A stretch of DNA of 6,145 bases from Candidatus Thiodiazotropha sp. (ex Gloverina cf. vestifex) (GTDB lineage Bacteria > Pseudomonadota > Gammaproteobacteria > Chromatiales > Chromatiaceae): assembly GCA_025656435.1 (NCBI GenBank), contig JAHXHT010000142.1, forward strand, positions 1 to 6,145, given 5' to 3'. The notes under the pieces were generated by a model. That model was not told where the DNA came from. It saw nothing but the letters and a program-made list of their open reading frames with translations, and searched no databases. The translations under genes and the position numbers were made by a program. Shown here piece by piece: positions 1 to 6,099 of this stretch. Positions within the stretch are counted from its first letter, which is position 1. Each line of letters opens with the position of its first letter.

Positions 1-84
1 TTGTTTGCTTCATGGGGTCTATATAATGATTGGCCTAGAATGTGCACCATTATCCCTCAATCGATGGATTCGTTCAGAGCTTCC

Positions 85-585
85 CTAGGCAGAGTGATCC
101 GCCTCCATCTTTGCCACTTTCTCCATCACCATCGCTTCCAGCGCCTGCTTGAAGGCAGTCACCCTGTCGCGCAATTCCGGTTGGGCGGTAGCAAGAATCT
201 GTGTGGCCAGAATACCGGCGTTCCGTGCACCATTGATCGCCACTGTGGCGACCGGCACACCGGGAGGCATCTGCACAATGGAGAGGAGTGAGTCCTCACC
301 GCTCAATATGGAGGTCTTTACCGGCACCCCGATAACCGGTAGCGGAGAGATCGCCGCCACCATACCCGGAAGATGAGCCGCACCGCCGGCACCGGCGATA
401 ATCACCTGCAAGCCCCTCTCGACTGCGCTCTCTGCATAGTCATAGAGCCTGGCAGGCGTACGGTGAGCTGACACGATAGTCATCTCGTAGGAGACCTCGA
501 GTTCCCCCAATACCTTGGCTGCCTCCTGCATCACCGGCAGATCAGAATCGCTGCCCATGATAATACCTACCATCGGATGACTCAT
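85..585 (-). CDS. purE: N5-carboxyaminoimidazole ribonucleotide mutase PurE
   Basis: PurE is a cytoplasmic enzyme of de novo purine synthesis. The class I form moves the carboxyl group of N5-CAIR to carbon 4 to give CAIR. The 166-residue length fits class I PurE. Visible family motifs are GSDSD at residues 11-15 (phosphate/nucleotide loop), SAHRTP at 39-44 with the conserved His41, GAGGAAHLPGM at 65-75, and MPPGVPVATVAING at 106-119. The ATG overlaps the purK stop codon as ATGA, so the two genes are very probably translationally coupled. A good Shine-Dalgarno, AGGGGAA, lies 8 nt upstream inside the end of purK and supports this start. The adjacent purK argues for the bacterial two-enzyme route rather than the class II AIR carboxylase. 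The extreme C-terminus (about the last 25 residues) is a charged, less conserved tail. The identification is secure. Confidence 0.97.
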   Translation of the reverse strand: MSHPMVGIIMGSDSDLPVMQEAAKVLGELEVSYEMTIVSAHRTPARLYDYAESAVERGLQVIIAGAGGAAHLPGMVAAISPLPVIGVPVKTSILSGEDSLLSIVQMPPGVPVATVAINGARNAGILATQILATAQPELRDRVTAFKQALEAMVMEKVAKMEADHSA

Positions 586-1739
586 GGATGTTGTTCCCCT
601 GTAATTTGAATCAAGTCGCGAACACGTTCGGCCTTATGCCGGGCCTCGCTGATATCTTTATCGAGCACGGTAACGTGCCCCATTTTACGAAACGGCTTGG
701 TCTCCGCTTTACCGTAGATATGCAGACAGACTCCCGGGATCTCCAAGGCTGCGGCCATACCGTTAATGACCGGCCTGCCGTTGGCGCCCGCCTCACCCAG
801 CAGATTGATCATTGCCGCCGGGGTGAGCAGATCTATCGCTCCCAGCGGCAATCCCAATATGGCGCGCAGGTGCTGCTCGAATTGATCGGTCATGCAGGCC
901 TCTATCGTGTGATGCCCGGAATTGTGGGTACGGGGAGCTATCTCATTGACCAACAACTGGTCGTCCTCTGTGAGAAACAACTCGACGCCAAATACACCTA
1001 CACCATCCAGCGCTTCGATGGTACGTACCGCCAAGGCCTCGGCAGCATTGGCAATATTTTTTGGCACTGCAGCGGGACAGAGCAACAGATCAAGCACATT
1101 CTCACCGGCGCGAAAGCACATCTCCACGGTTGGGTAGGCACGACAATCCCCCATACTATTGCGCGCCACCATCACTGCCAGCTCTTTTTTCGCTTCGACA
1201 AAGCGCTCAACCAGGGAAGGTACCGGCAAGTGGTGCTGGAAATCAGTCACAGTCTGCATCACTGAAACACCGCGACCGTCATAGCCGCCCCGGCGGGCCT
1301 TCTGCACCAGCGGGTAGCCAAAGCGGGCAAAGGCGTCAGCGTCGGCAGACGGCATCTCCTCAAAATCAGCAGTCGGAATATCCGCATCCCTTAGAAATCT
1401 TTTCTGGGTCAGTTTGTCCTGTAGGGTAGCCAGTAGGGCAGGGGCCGGGTAGATATTGTGACCCTCCCGTTCCAATTGGAGCAGGGTTTCTGTGTCGATA
1501 TCTTCCAGTTCGAAAGTCACTACATCGCAGGTTTCTGCCAGCTCACGCAATTTAGCCGGGTCGTGGTAGCCACCGATGATCTGGTGGCCGGCCACTTGCC
1601 CGGCAGGCGACATCGGATAGGGATCGAGTACCACACAGGTGCAGCCGATACGCTTGGCGGCCTTGACCATCATACGGCCAAGCTGTCCGCCTCCGATCAG
1701 GCCAATGCGGGCAACGGGATAGGGATACGCGTCCTTCAT
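582..1739 (-). CDS. purK: N5-carboxyaminoimidazole ribonucleotide synthase PurK
   Basis: PurK is an ATP-grasp enzyme of the cytosol. It uses ATP and bicarbonate to convert aminoimidazole ribonucleotide to N5-CAIR, the substrate of PurE. The 385 residues fit the family. In order one sees the N-terminal GGGQLGRM (16-23), DPYPMSPA (39-46), TFELEDID (75-82), QDKLTQKRFL (107-116), the glycine-rich ATP-grasp loop KARRGGYDGRG (147-157), the metal and substrate segment NEIAPRTHNSGHHTIEAC (265-282), and the C-terminal KPFRKMGHVTV (348-358). The start is the only Met before GGGQLGRM. Its Shine-Dalgarno is weak, although the N-terminal spacing to GGGQLGRM is normal. The gene is first in a purK-purE pair with its own candidate promoter in the 146-bp gap after the Dnr-like gene. 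No E. coli-type PurR box (ACGCAAACGTTTGCGT) is visible. No defect is seen. Confidence 0.97.
   Translation of the reverse strand: MKDAYPYPVARIGLIGGGQLGRMMVKAAKRIGCTCVVLDPYPMSPAGQVAGHQIIGGYHDPAKLRELAETCDVVTFELEDIDTETLLQLEREGHNIYPAPALLATLQDKLTQKRFLRDADIPTADFEEMPSADADAFARFGYPLVQKARRGGYDGRGVSVMQTVTDFQHHLPVPSLVERFVEAKKELAVMVARNSMGDCRAYPTVEMCFRAGENVLDLLLCPAAVPKNIANAAEALAVRTIEALDGVGVFGVELFLTEDDQLLVNEIAPRTHNSGHHTIEACMTDQFEQHLRAILGLPLGAIDLLTPAAMINLLGEAGANGRPVINGMAAALEIPGVCLHIYGKAETKPFRKMGHVTVLDKDISEARHKAERVRDLIQITGEQHP
594..600 (-). promoter_or_regulatory. purE ribosome binding site
   Basis: On the minus strand AGGGGAA stands 8 nt before the purE ATG, inside the last codons of purK. It is the strongest Shine-Dalgarno in the window and fixes the purE start at the ATGA overlap. 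Confidence 0.7.
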
Positions 1740-1779
1740 CTGTAGATTATTCAGGTTGCTTCAATTCAGAGGACTGCAG

Positions 1780-1809
1780 AGTATAAAGGAGCGCCGTGCA
1801 GCCAGTCTA
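1780..1809 (-). promoter_or_regulatory. candidate sigma70-type promoter of purK-purE
   Basis: On the minus strand TAGACT (1804-1809, four of six matches to TTGACA) is followed after 18 bp by TATACT (1780-1785, five of six matches to TATAAT). Transcription would start near 1773, leaving a leader of about 33 nt before the purK ATG. Position and spacing fit, but the -35 element is weak and the assignment is from consensus matching only. Confidence 0.45.
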
Positions 1810-1824
1810 TATCAGTGACTGATA
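1810..1824 (-). promoter_or_regulatory. 15-bp palindrome abutting the purK -35 element, possible operator
   Basis: TATCAGT-G-ACTGATA is a perfect inverted repeat with 7-base arms and a single central base. It ends directly next to the proposed -35 hexamer of purK. A one-base centre cannot form an RNA hairpin loop, so a dimeric regulator site on DNA is the more natural reading. It does not match an FNR/Dnr box (TTGAT-N4-ATCAA) or a PurR box. The regulator is unknown. Confidence 0.4.
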
Positions 1825-1885
1825 GCCGCTGGGTGAAAAATGGTCTGGTCCTTCGGGTTGGGCCCAAAAAGAGCACCACTCGGCA

Positions 1886-2578
1886 TTACTCACCGGTATC
1901 CAGCGGATCCGCTATGGCACGCAGACCGTCGGGGTTTAGGATCTCCACCCGGTGGCCATCCACCCGGATCAATCCCCGCTCGGAAAAATCGTGCAGCGTA
2001 CGGGATAGCGTCTCCGGTGTCACGGACAGTCTTGAGGCAATCACACCCTTCGGTGCCTGCAACTCGATATAACCATCGATAGGCTTCATGGCGTTCCATC
2101 GCTTCAAGAGAAAACTGGCCAGGCGAAACGCGGCATTCTGCAGACTCAGCACTTCAATCTCACTAATCAGGTGTTTGAGCCGCTGACTCATATCACCCAT
2201 TAGCCTGAAACAGGTCTCGTTGGAATTGCGCAGCACTTCGAGATAAGACGCACTGTCGAAACTCAGGAGTCGTGTTGAACCGATAGCTGTGGCATTCACC
2301 GGATCGGCAGGTTGTTCACCAAACATCAGCGCCTCGGCAAACGTCTCTCCGGCAGGGATAATCTCAATCACTTTTTCGTGCCCCTGCAGGGAGAGCCTGG
2401 ACAGCTTGATTTGGCCCTCCAGCACAAGAAAAAAGCGAGTGGCAGGATCACCTGCCTGAAAAAAAAGCTGGCCGTCTCGTAGCTTGACTTCATGCGCCAA
2501 ACTCTCGGCAATACTGAGCTGACGATCATCCAGGTGGGAGAATAGGACACAACTTCTCAGTTCAAATTGCACGAGCAC
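1886..2578 (-). CDS. Crp/Fnr-family transcriptional regulator, Dnr-like
   Basis: This 230-residue protein has the Crp/Fnr layout: an N-terminal cyclic-nucleotide-binding-fold sensor domain (about 14-128), a long dimerisation helix (about 128-160, with SEIEVLSLQNAAFRLASFLL), and a C-terminal winged helix-turn-helix (about 177-215). The segment ETFAEALMF (78-86) and the helix sequence resemble Pseudomonas Dnr, a haem/NO-responsive activator of denitrification genes. The Fnr iron-sulfur cysteine cluster is absent; only Cys10 and Cys123 occur. The CRP cAMP-binding arginine-serine pair is not seen either. The recognition helix TPETLSR (187-193) keeps the Glu189, Ser192 and Arg193 pattern by which Fnr-type proteins read TTGAT half-sites. 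The start is GTG; an in-frame TGA lies 6 codons upstream or closer, and a second GTG two codons in is an alternative. It follows the lipoprotein gene by 20 bp. The family is certain and the Dnr-like subgroup is likely; its signal and targets are unknown. Confidence 0.9.
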   Translation of the reverse strand: MLVQFELRSCVLFSHLDDRQLSIAESLAHEVKLRDGQLFFQAGDPATRFFLVLEGQIKLSRLSLQGHEKVIEIIPAGETFAEALMFGEQPADPVNATAIGSTRLLSFDSASYLEVLRNSNETCFRLMGDMSQRLKHLISEIEVLSLQNAAFRLASFLLKRWNAMKPIDGYIELQAPKGVIASRLSVTPETLSRTLHDFSERGLIRVDGHRVEILNPDGLRAIADPLDTGE

Positions 2579-2598
2579 ATCCGTTCATAGCTTCAACA

Positions 2599-3012
2599 CT
2601 ATTTAAATTTCTTCCAAATTCGATAATAGACGAAACCACGATTCCGATCCGTTACCAACCAGCGGCCGTTTTCAAACTCAAACCGTGGGTCGATCGCCTC
2701 CTGACAGAGCAGGCCACTAAAGCCACCCTGCAATCCCTGATCCCCAGTTACCGCACTAAACCAAGCCAGAGGTTCATCGCAATCCCGATAACGGTAGGCA
2801 TCTGGGTTCCTTGGCTCAATTTCTGCCTGTCTAGGCTGAAACTTCAGCCAAGCATCCAAGCCTCGGACCCTAGTACCGCCCTCCGCAAGAATCTCCACCT
2901 CAGTGGGCTCGCTTAAAAAACCATCTTCGTACACCAACCAAGGATTGGTGGCAGTCGGATCACCACCACAGCCGGTCAGTAAAAGCAGTCCCCAGAACCT
3001 GACTGAAGACAA
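2599..3012 (-). CDS. predicted small lipoprotein of unknown function
   Basis: I do not recognise the family of this 137-residue protein. The N-terminus (MSSVRFWGLLLLTGC) is a short lipoprotein signal: one Arg, a hydrophobic stretch at about 6-13, and the lipobox LTGC with Cys15 as the lipidated residue. The following Gly-Gly-Asp lacks Asp at +2, so sorting to the outer membrane is expected. The mature part has no membrane segment, is rich in aromatic residues, and has two further cysteines (Cys78 and Cys103) that could form a disulfide in the periplasm. It ends with a basic WKKFK tail. The start is TTG, forced by an in-frame TGA two codons upstream. The AGG of the ilvD stop region lies 7 nt before it and can serve as Shine-Dalgarno. 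Only 8 nt separate it from ilvD, so co-transcription is likely. The signal peptide and complete frame make a real gene probable. Confidence 0.75.
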   Translation of the reverse strand: MSSVRFWGLLLLTGCGGDPTATNPWLVYEDGFLSEPTEVEILAEGGTRVRGLDAWLKFQPRQAEIEPRNPDAYRYRDCDEPLAWFSAVTGDQGLQGGFSGLLCQEAIDPRFEFENGRWLVTDRNRGFVYYRIWKKFK

Positions 3013-3020
3013 AATTCAGC

Positions 3021-4874
3021 CTATTTTTCCAGTTGACCGAGATCCCTTACGGCACCCCGTGCCGCAGACGTCGTCAGGGCCGCATAGGCACGCAAGGCTT
3101 GAGAAACCACTCGCTGCCGCTCAACCGGCTGCCAGGCAATCGTACCCCGCTCCGCCATCGCCTGCCGACGTTTCTGTAACGTATCTTCCGACAAGACTGC
3201 CCGGATGGTACGGCCCGGGATATCGATCTCGATAGCGTCACCCTCCTCCACCAAACCGATATTGCCTCCCTCGGCAGCTTCCGGGGAGCAGTGACCGATG
3301 GAGAGACCCGAGGTTCCGCCGGAAAAGCGGCCATCTGTGATCAATGCACAGGATTTTCCCAATCCCTTCGACTTGAGGTAACTGGTGGGATAGAGCATCT
3401 CCTGCATACCCGGCCCTCCTTTGGGACCTTCATAGCGGATGATCACCACATCACCCGCCTGGATGCGATCATCCAAGATAGCTTCCACGGCCACATCCTG
3501 ACTCTCGAAGATACGTGCCGGACCGGTGAAGCTCAAAATAGATTCATCCACGCCAGCTGTCTTGACGATACAACCCTGCTCTGCCAGATTGCCGTAAAGC
3601 ACGGCCAACCCGCCATCTTTGGAATAGGCGTGTTCCAGGTCACGGATACAACCCTCCGCCCGATCCAGATCCAGGTCGGGCCAGCGGACATCCTGGCTGA
3701 AGGCCACCTGCGTGGGAACACCACCCGGAGCTGCAAGATAGCGGGCGATAGTCGCTTCCTCAGAACTGACGATAACATCCCACAGATCAAGGGCTTCGCC
3801 CAGAGTCGCTGAGTACACGGTGGGTATCTTCCGATGGATCAACTCGGCACGGTCGAGTTCACCCAGAATACCCATCACACCTCCCGCCCGGTGTACATCC
3901 TCCATGTGATACTGCTGGGTCGCCGGCGCCACTTTACAGAGATTGGGTACCTTCCGGCTAAGACGATCGATGTCCTCCATAGAAAAATCGACTTCAGCCT
4001 CATGGGCAGCCGCCAAAAGATGCAGCACGGTATTGGTGGAGCCGCCCATGGCGATATCCAGACTCATGGCATTCTCAAAGGCCTCAAAGGTGGCGATATG
4101 GCGTGGAAGCGCAGTGGCGTCGTCCTTTTCATACCATCTCCGTGCCAGTTCCACGACTTGGCGACCCGCCTCGAGAAACAGCGCTTCGCGATCGGCATGG
4201 GTCGCCAGCAGAGAGCCGTTACCGGGTAGGGATAAGCCCAGCGCCTCGGTCAGGCAGTTCATGGAGTTGGCGGTAAACATGCCCGAACAAGAGCCACAGG
4301 TCGGACAGGCGGAGCGTTCGATCTGCGCCACATCTTCATCACTCTCTTCTGGGTCCGCTGCCGAGACCATCGCATCCACCAGATCCAGCTTGAGATCACC
4401 CTTGCCGGCAAGTTTCACTTTACCTGCCTCCATCGGGCCACCGGAGACAAAGATGGTGGGAATATTCAACCGCAGGGCAGCCATCAGCATGCCGGGGGTT
4501 ATTTTGTCGCAGTTGGAAATGCAGACCAGCGCATCGGCGCAATGCGCATTGACCATGTATTCGACGGAATCGGCGATGATATCCCGCGATGGCAGGGAGT
4601 AGAGCATACCGCCGTGGCCCATGGCGATGCCATCATCCACTGCAATGGTATTGAATTCCTTTGCTACACCGCCGGCTGCTTCAATCTCCCGAGCAACCAA
4701 CTGACCCAGATCCTTGAGATGAACATGACCGGGGACAAATTGGGTAAAGGAGTTGGCCACCGCGATGATCGGTTTATCGAAATCGCCATCTTTCATTCCA
4801 GTTGCGCGCCAAAGGGCACGGGCACCGGCCATGTTGCGTCCATGGGTGGTCGTACGGGAGCGGTATTGCGGCAT
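3021..4874 (-). CDS. ilvD: dihydroxy-acid dehydratase IlvD
   Basis: IlvD is a cytosolic iron-sulfur enzyme that dehydrates 2,3-dihydroxy-isovalerate and 2,3-dihydroxy-3-methylvalerate to the 2-oxo acids leading to valine, leucine and isoleucine. It also feeds pantothenate synthesis. The 617 residues match the E. coli enzyme in length and nearly collinear sequence. Visible landmarks are VDDGIAMGHGGM (79-90, with the metal-binding Asp81), ISNCDK (119-124, cluster Cys122 and Lys124), CPTCGSCSGMF (190-200, cluster cysteine), GGSTNTVLHL (277-286), YEGPKGGPGM (481-490) and DGRFSGGTSG (514-523). FVPGHVHL at 46-53 has no cysteine where many [2Fe-2S] family members carry one, as in the E. coli [4Fe-4S] type; such clusters are oxygen-sensitive. 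The ATG has GGAG 6 nt upstream. It is the first gene of a likely transcript with the lipoprotein and Dnr-like genes. No other ilv or leu gene is in the window. Confidence 0.98.
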   Translation of the reverse strand: MPQYRSRTTTHGRNMAGARALWRATGMKDGDFDKPIIAVANSFTQFVPGHVHLKDLGQLVAREIEAAGGVAKEFNTIAVDDGIAMGHGGMLYSLPSRDIIADSVEYMVNAHCADALVCISNCDKITPGMLMAALRLNIPTIFVSGGPMEAGKVKLAGKGDLKLDLVDAMVSAADPEESDEDVAQIERSACPTCGSCSGMFTANSMNCLTEALGLSLPGNGSLLATHADREALFLEAGRQVVELARRWYEKDDATALPRHIATFEAFENAMSLDIAMGGSTNTVLHLLAAAHEAEVDFSMEDIDRLSRKVPNLCKVAPATQQYHMEDVHRAGGVMGILGELDRAELIHRKIPTVYSATLGEALDLWDVIVSSEEATIARYLAAPGGVPTQVAFSQDVRWPDLDLDRAEGCIRDLEHAYSKDGGLAVLYGNLAEQGCIVKTAGVDESILSFTGPARIFESQDVAVEAILDDRIQAGDVVIIRYEGPKGGPGMQEMLYPTSYLKSKGLGKSCALITDGRFSGGTSGLSIGHCSPEAAEGGNIGLVEEGDAIEIDIPGRTIRAVLSEDTLQKRRQAMAERGTIAWQPVERQRVVSQALRAYAALTTSAARGAVRDLGQLEK

Positions 4875-4880
4875 CTGTAA

Positions 4881-4884
4881 CTCC
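4881..4884 (-). promoter_or_regulatory. ilvD ribosome binding site
   Basis: GGAG on the minus strand lies 6 nt before the ilvD ATG. With the conserved N-terminus (MPQYRSRTTTHGRNMAGAR) it fixes the start. Confidence 0.6.
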
Positions 4885-4930
4885 GAAAATCTGTGTGTTA
4901 TTAACCCGGCACCATATATAGTAGACCCCC

Positions 4931-4960
4931 ATTATGCACGTACGGCTTCAAAGTCTACAA
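4931..4960 (-). promoter_or_regulatory. candidate ilvD promoter
   Basis: On the minus strand TTGTAG (4955-4960, three of six matches) is followed after 18 bp by CATAAT (4931-4936, five of six matches). This would give a leader of about 50 nt. That is too short for a peptide attenuator, and I see no run of branched-chain amino acid codons. TATATA nearer the gene (about 4915-4920) is an alternative -10 without a convincing -35. The hexamers GTAGAC and GTCTAC bracket this promoter as an inverted repeat (4921-4926 and 4953-4958). Confidence 0.35.
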
Positions 4961-4990
4961 ACCCTGACATCGGTCTGGAATATAGAGCCG

Positions 4991-6010
4991 CTAGTGGGCG
5001 CTCTCGGACTCACATGGGATGCGCAGGGTGAATTGTGCCCCCCCTGCCTCTCCATTCGTAGCCTCAATGGTGCCCCGGTGCTTATCAGCGACTACTTTGA
5101 CAAAGCTCAGTCCCAATCCCACACCATTGCCCTGGGAGGTATTCTCTGTCTCTGCATGGGTAAACGGCATAAAGATGTTAGACAGTTGATCCTGAGGAAT
5201 GCCGGGACCCTGGTCCTGGATATTGCAGACCACACAACTGTCCTCGCGGCTGACGCGCATGACTATCTCACTACCAGGTGGAGAAAATTTGATCGCGTTC
5301 TCCAATAAATTGAATAGCGCCCTTTCCAGTAATCCCAAGTCACCCTGCAGCCAGATCTCATCCTCATCGAACTGGCGGTGCAGTGTGATACCACTCGCTT
5401 TAGCCTGTACGTAGGCTTCATCGACCGCATTGTGCGCCACGGACACAAAATCGGTATCTTCAAAGTGCATGCTATCCGCCGCCTCGGCACGAGCCAATTG
5501 CAGAAAATTGTCGGCCAGTTTTAAAGAACGTCTCGCTAATGGCTGGATCTGTTCCGCCAACTCTCCAGCCGTACTCTCCTGTACCTTTCGAGATTGGGTC
5601 AGTGAAAGCAATGAAGTGATAGGAGAACGAATATCGTGTGAGAGGAAGTTGAGCATTTTCACACGGGTGCGTTCAGAGCGTTTCAGCGTACCAATATACG
5701 AGAGATTGACAATCATGCCGTGCATCCCCGCACCGGCCTCATCCAGGGGTTTGAGCTGAACAAATAGCTCAGTATCCGGTGCTCTAAGCGCTTCGAAGCG
5801 GATAGGTTCACCTTCCAGCAGGACATGCTGAAAAACGTCAGGCCACTGCCAGGCATCGCGAATCTCTAAAACCTGAAGGAGTTTACTGGCATCTTCGCCG
5901 AGCAAATCCGCATCCTTTTCGCATCCAATATAGAAAACGGCACGTGGATTAGAAATCACTACCTGTCCCAGGCTGTTGATAACCATCAAACCATCATCCA
6001 TCTGACCCAC
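4991..6010 (-). CDS. sensor histidine kinase, apparently 5'-truncated
   Basis: From the GTG at 6010 this is a 339-residue kinase without membrane segments. In order there is a PAS-like segment (about 1-108: MDDGLMVINSLGQVVISNPRA), a HisKA dimerisation domain with H-box FLSHDIRSP (122-130, phospho-acceptor His125), then an HATPase_c domain with N-box LFNLLENAIKFSP (232-244, Asn238), G1 DQGPGI (266-271), F-box FMPF (280-283) and G2 GNGVGLGLSF (294-303). All catalytic motifs are present. The H-box resembles that of CHASE2-type sensor kinases, which normally carry a periplasmic sensor and membrane helices ahead of the PAS part. The frame stays open and kinase-like for 15 more codons upstream of the GTG (about to 6056: NVRLQRFRHLINN), with no better start, and then meets a stop at 6071-6073. 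This suggests loss of the N-terminal half by insertion. No response regulator gene is in the window. The kinase fold is certain; whether this remnant is expressed is unknown. Confidence 0.88.
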   Translation of the reverse strand: MGQMDDGLMVINSLGQVVISNPRAVFYIGCEKDADLLGEDASKLLQVLEIRDAWQWPDVFQHVLLEGEPIRFEALRAPDTELFVQLKPLDEAGAGMHGMIVNLSYIGTLKRSERTRVKMLNFLSHDIRSPITSLLSLTQSRKVQESTAGELAEQIQPLARRSLKLADNFLQLARAEAADSMHFEDTDFVSVAHNAVDEAYVQAKASGITLHRQFDEDEIWLQGDLGLLERALFNLLENAIKFSPPGSEIVMRVSREDSCVVCNIQDQGPGIPQDQLSNIFMPFTHAETENTSQGNGVGLGLSFVKVVADKHRGTIEATNGEAGGAQFTLRIPCESESAH

Positions 6011-6066
6011 CGCGTTATTGATCAGATGACGAAAACGCTGCAGCCTGACATTAACCTGGTAATCCC

Positions 6067-6081
6067 CCCATTAATAATGGG
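6067..6081 (-). repeat. 15-bp palindrome near the IS end
   Basis: CCCATTA-A-TAATGGG on the plus strand is a perfect inverted repeat with 7-base arms and one central base. It lies 10 bp inside the proposed IS terminus, between the transposase stop and the end. It contains the in-frame stop that closes the upstream extension of the kinase frame. A role in transposase binding or in blocking transcription is possible but not shown. Confidence 0.4.
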
Positions 6082-6099
6082 ACTCAAAAGTAGTCACTG

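Noticed and set aside
1..13. A minus-strand ATG at 13 (Met-Lys-Gln-Thr...) that could begin the next gene.
   Set aside because: Only four codons are visible and no Shine-Dalgarno precedes it, so it cannot be supported.
1..27. Plus-strand TATAAT at 22-27 with TTGTTT at 1-6.
   Set aside because: The spacing is only 15 bp and no plus-strand gene follows; the downstream plus-strand frames are shadows of purE.
588..1265. Long plus-strand open frame of 225 codons opposite purK.
   Set aside because: It is antisense to an intact, motif-complete purK, has no recognisable protein features, and is explained by codon bias on the opposite strand.
1835..1881. Possible Rho-independent terminator after the Dnr-like gene: a small GAGT-GGT-GCTC stem followed by TTTTT (1866-1881), and a second C-rich segment followed by TTTTT near 1836-1840.
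   Set aside because: The first stem has only four pairs, one of them G-U. The second has a large internal mismatch on the minus strand. The first could terminate weakly, but I would not annotate it as a terminator.
3291..4602. Several plus-strand open frames of 130-220 codons opposite ilvD.
   Set aside because: They overlap fully with the conserved ilvD coding sequence and show no family motifs; they are antisense shadows.
6013..6030. TTGATCAGATGAC, resembling half of an Fnr-type box.
   Set aside because: The second half-site (ATCAA) is missing and it lies inside kinase-coding sequence rather than before a gene.
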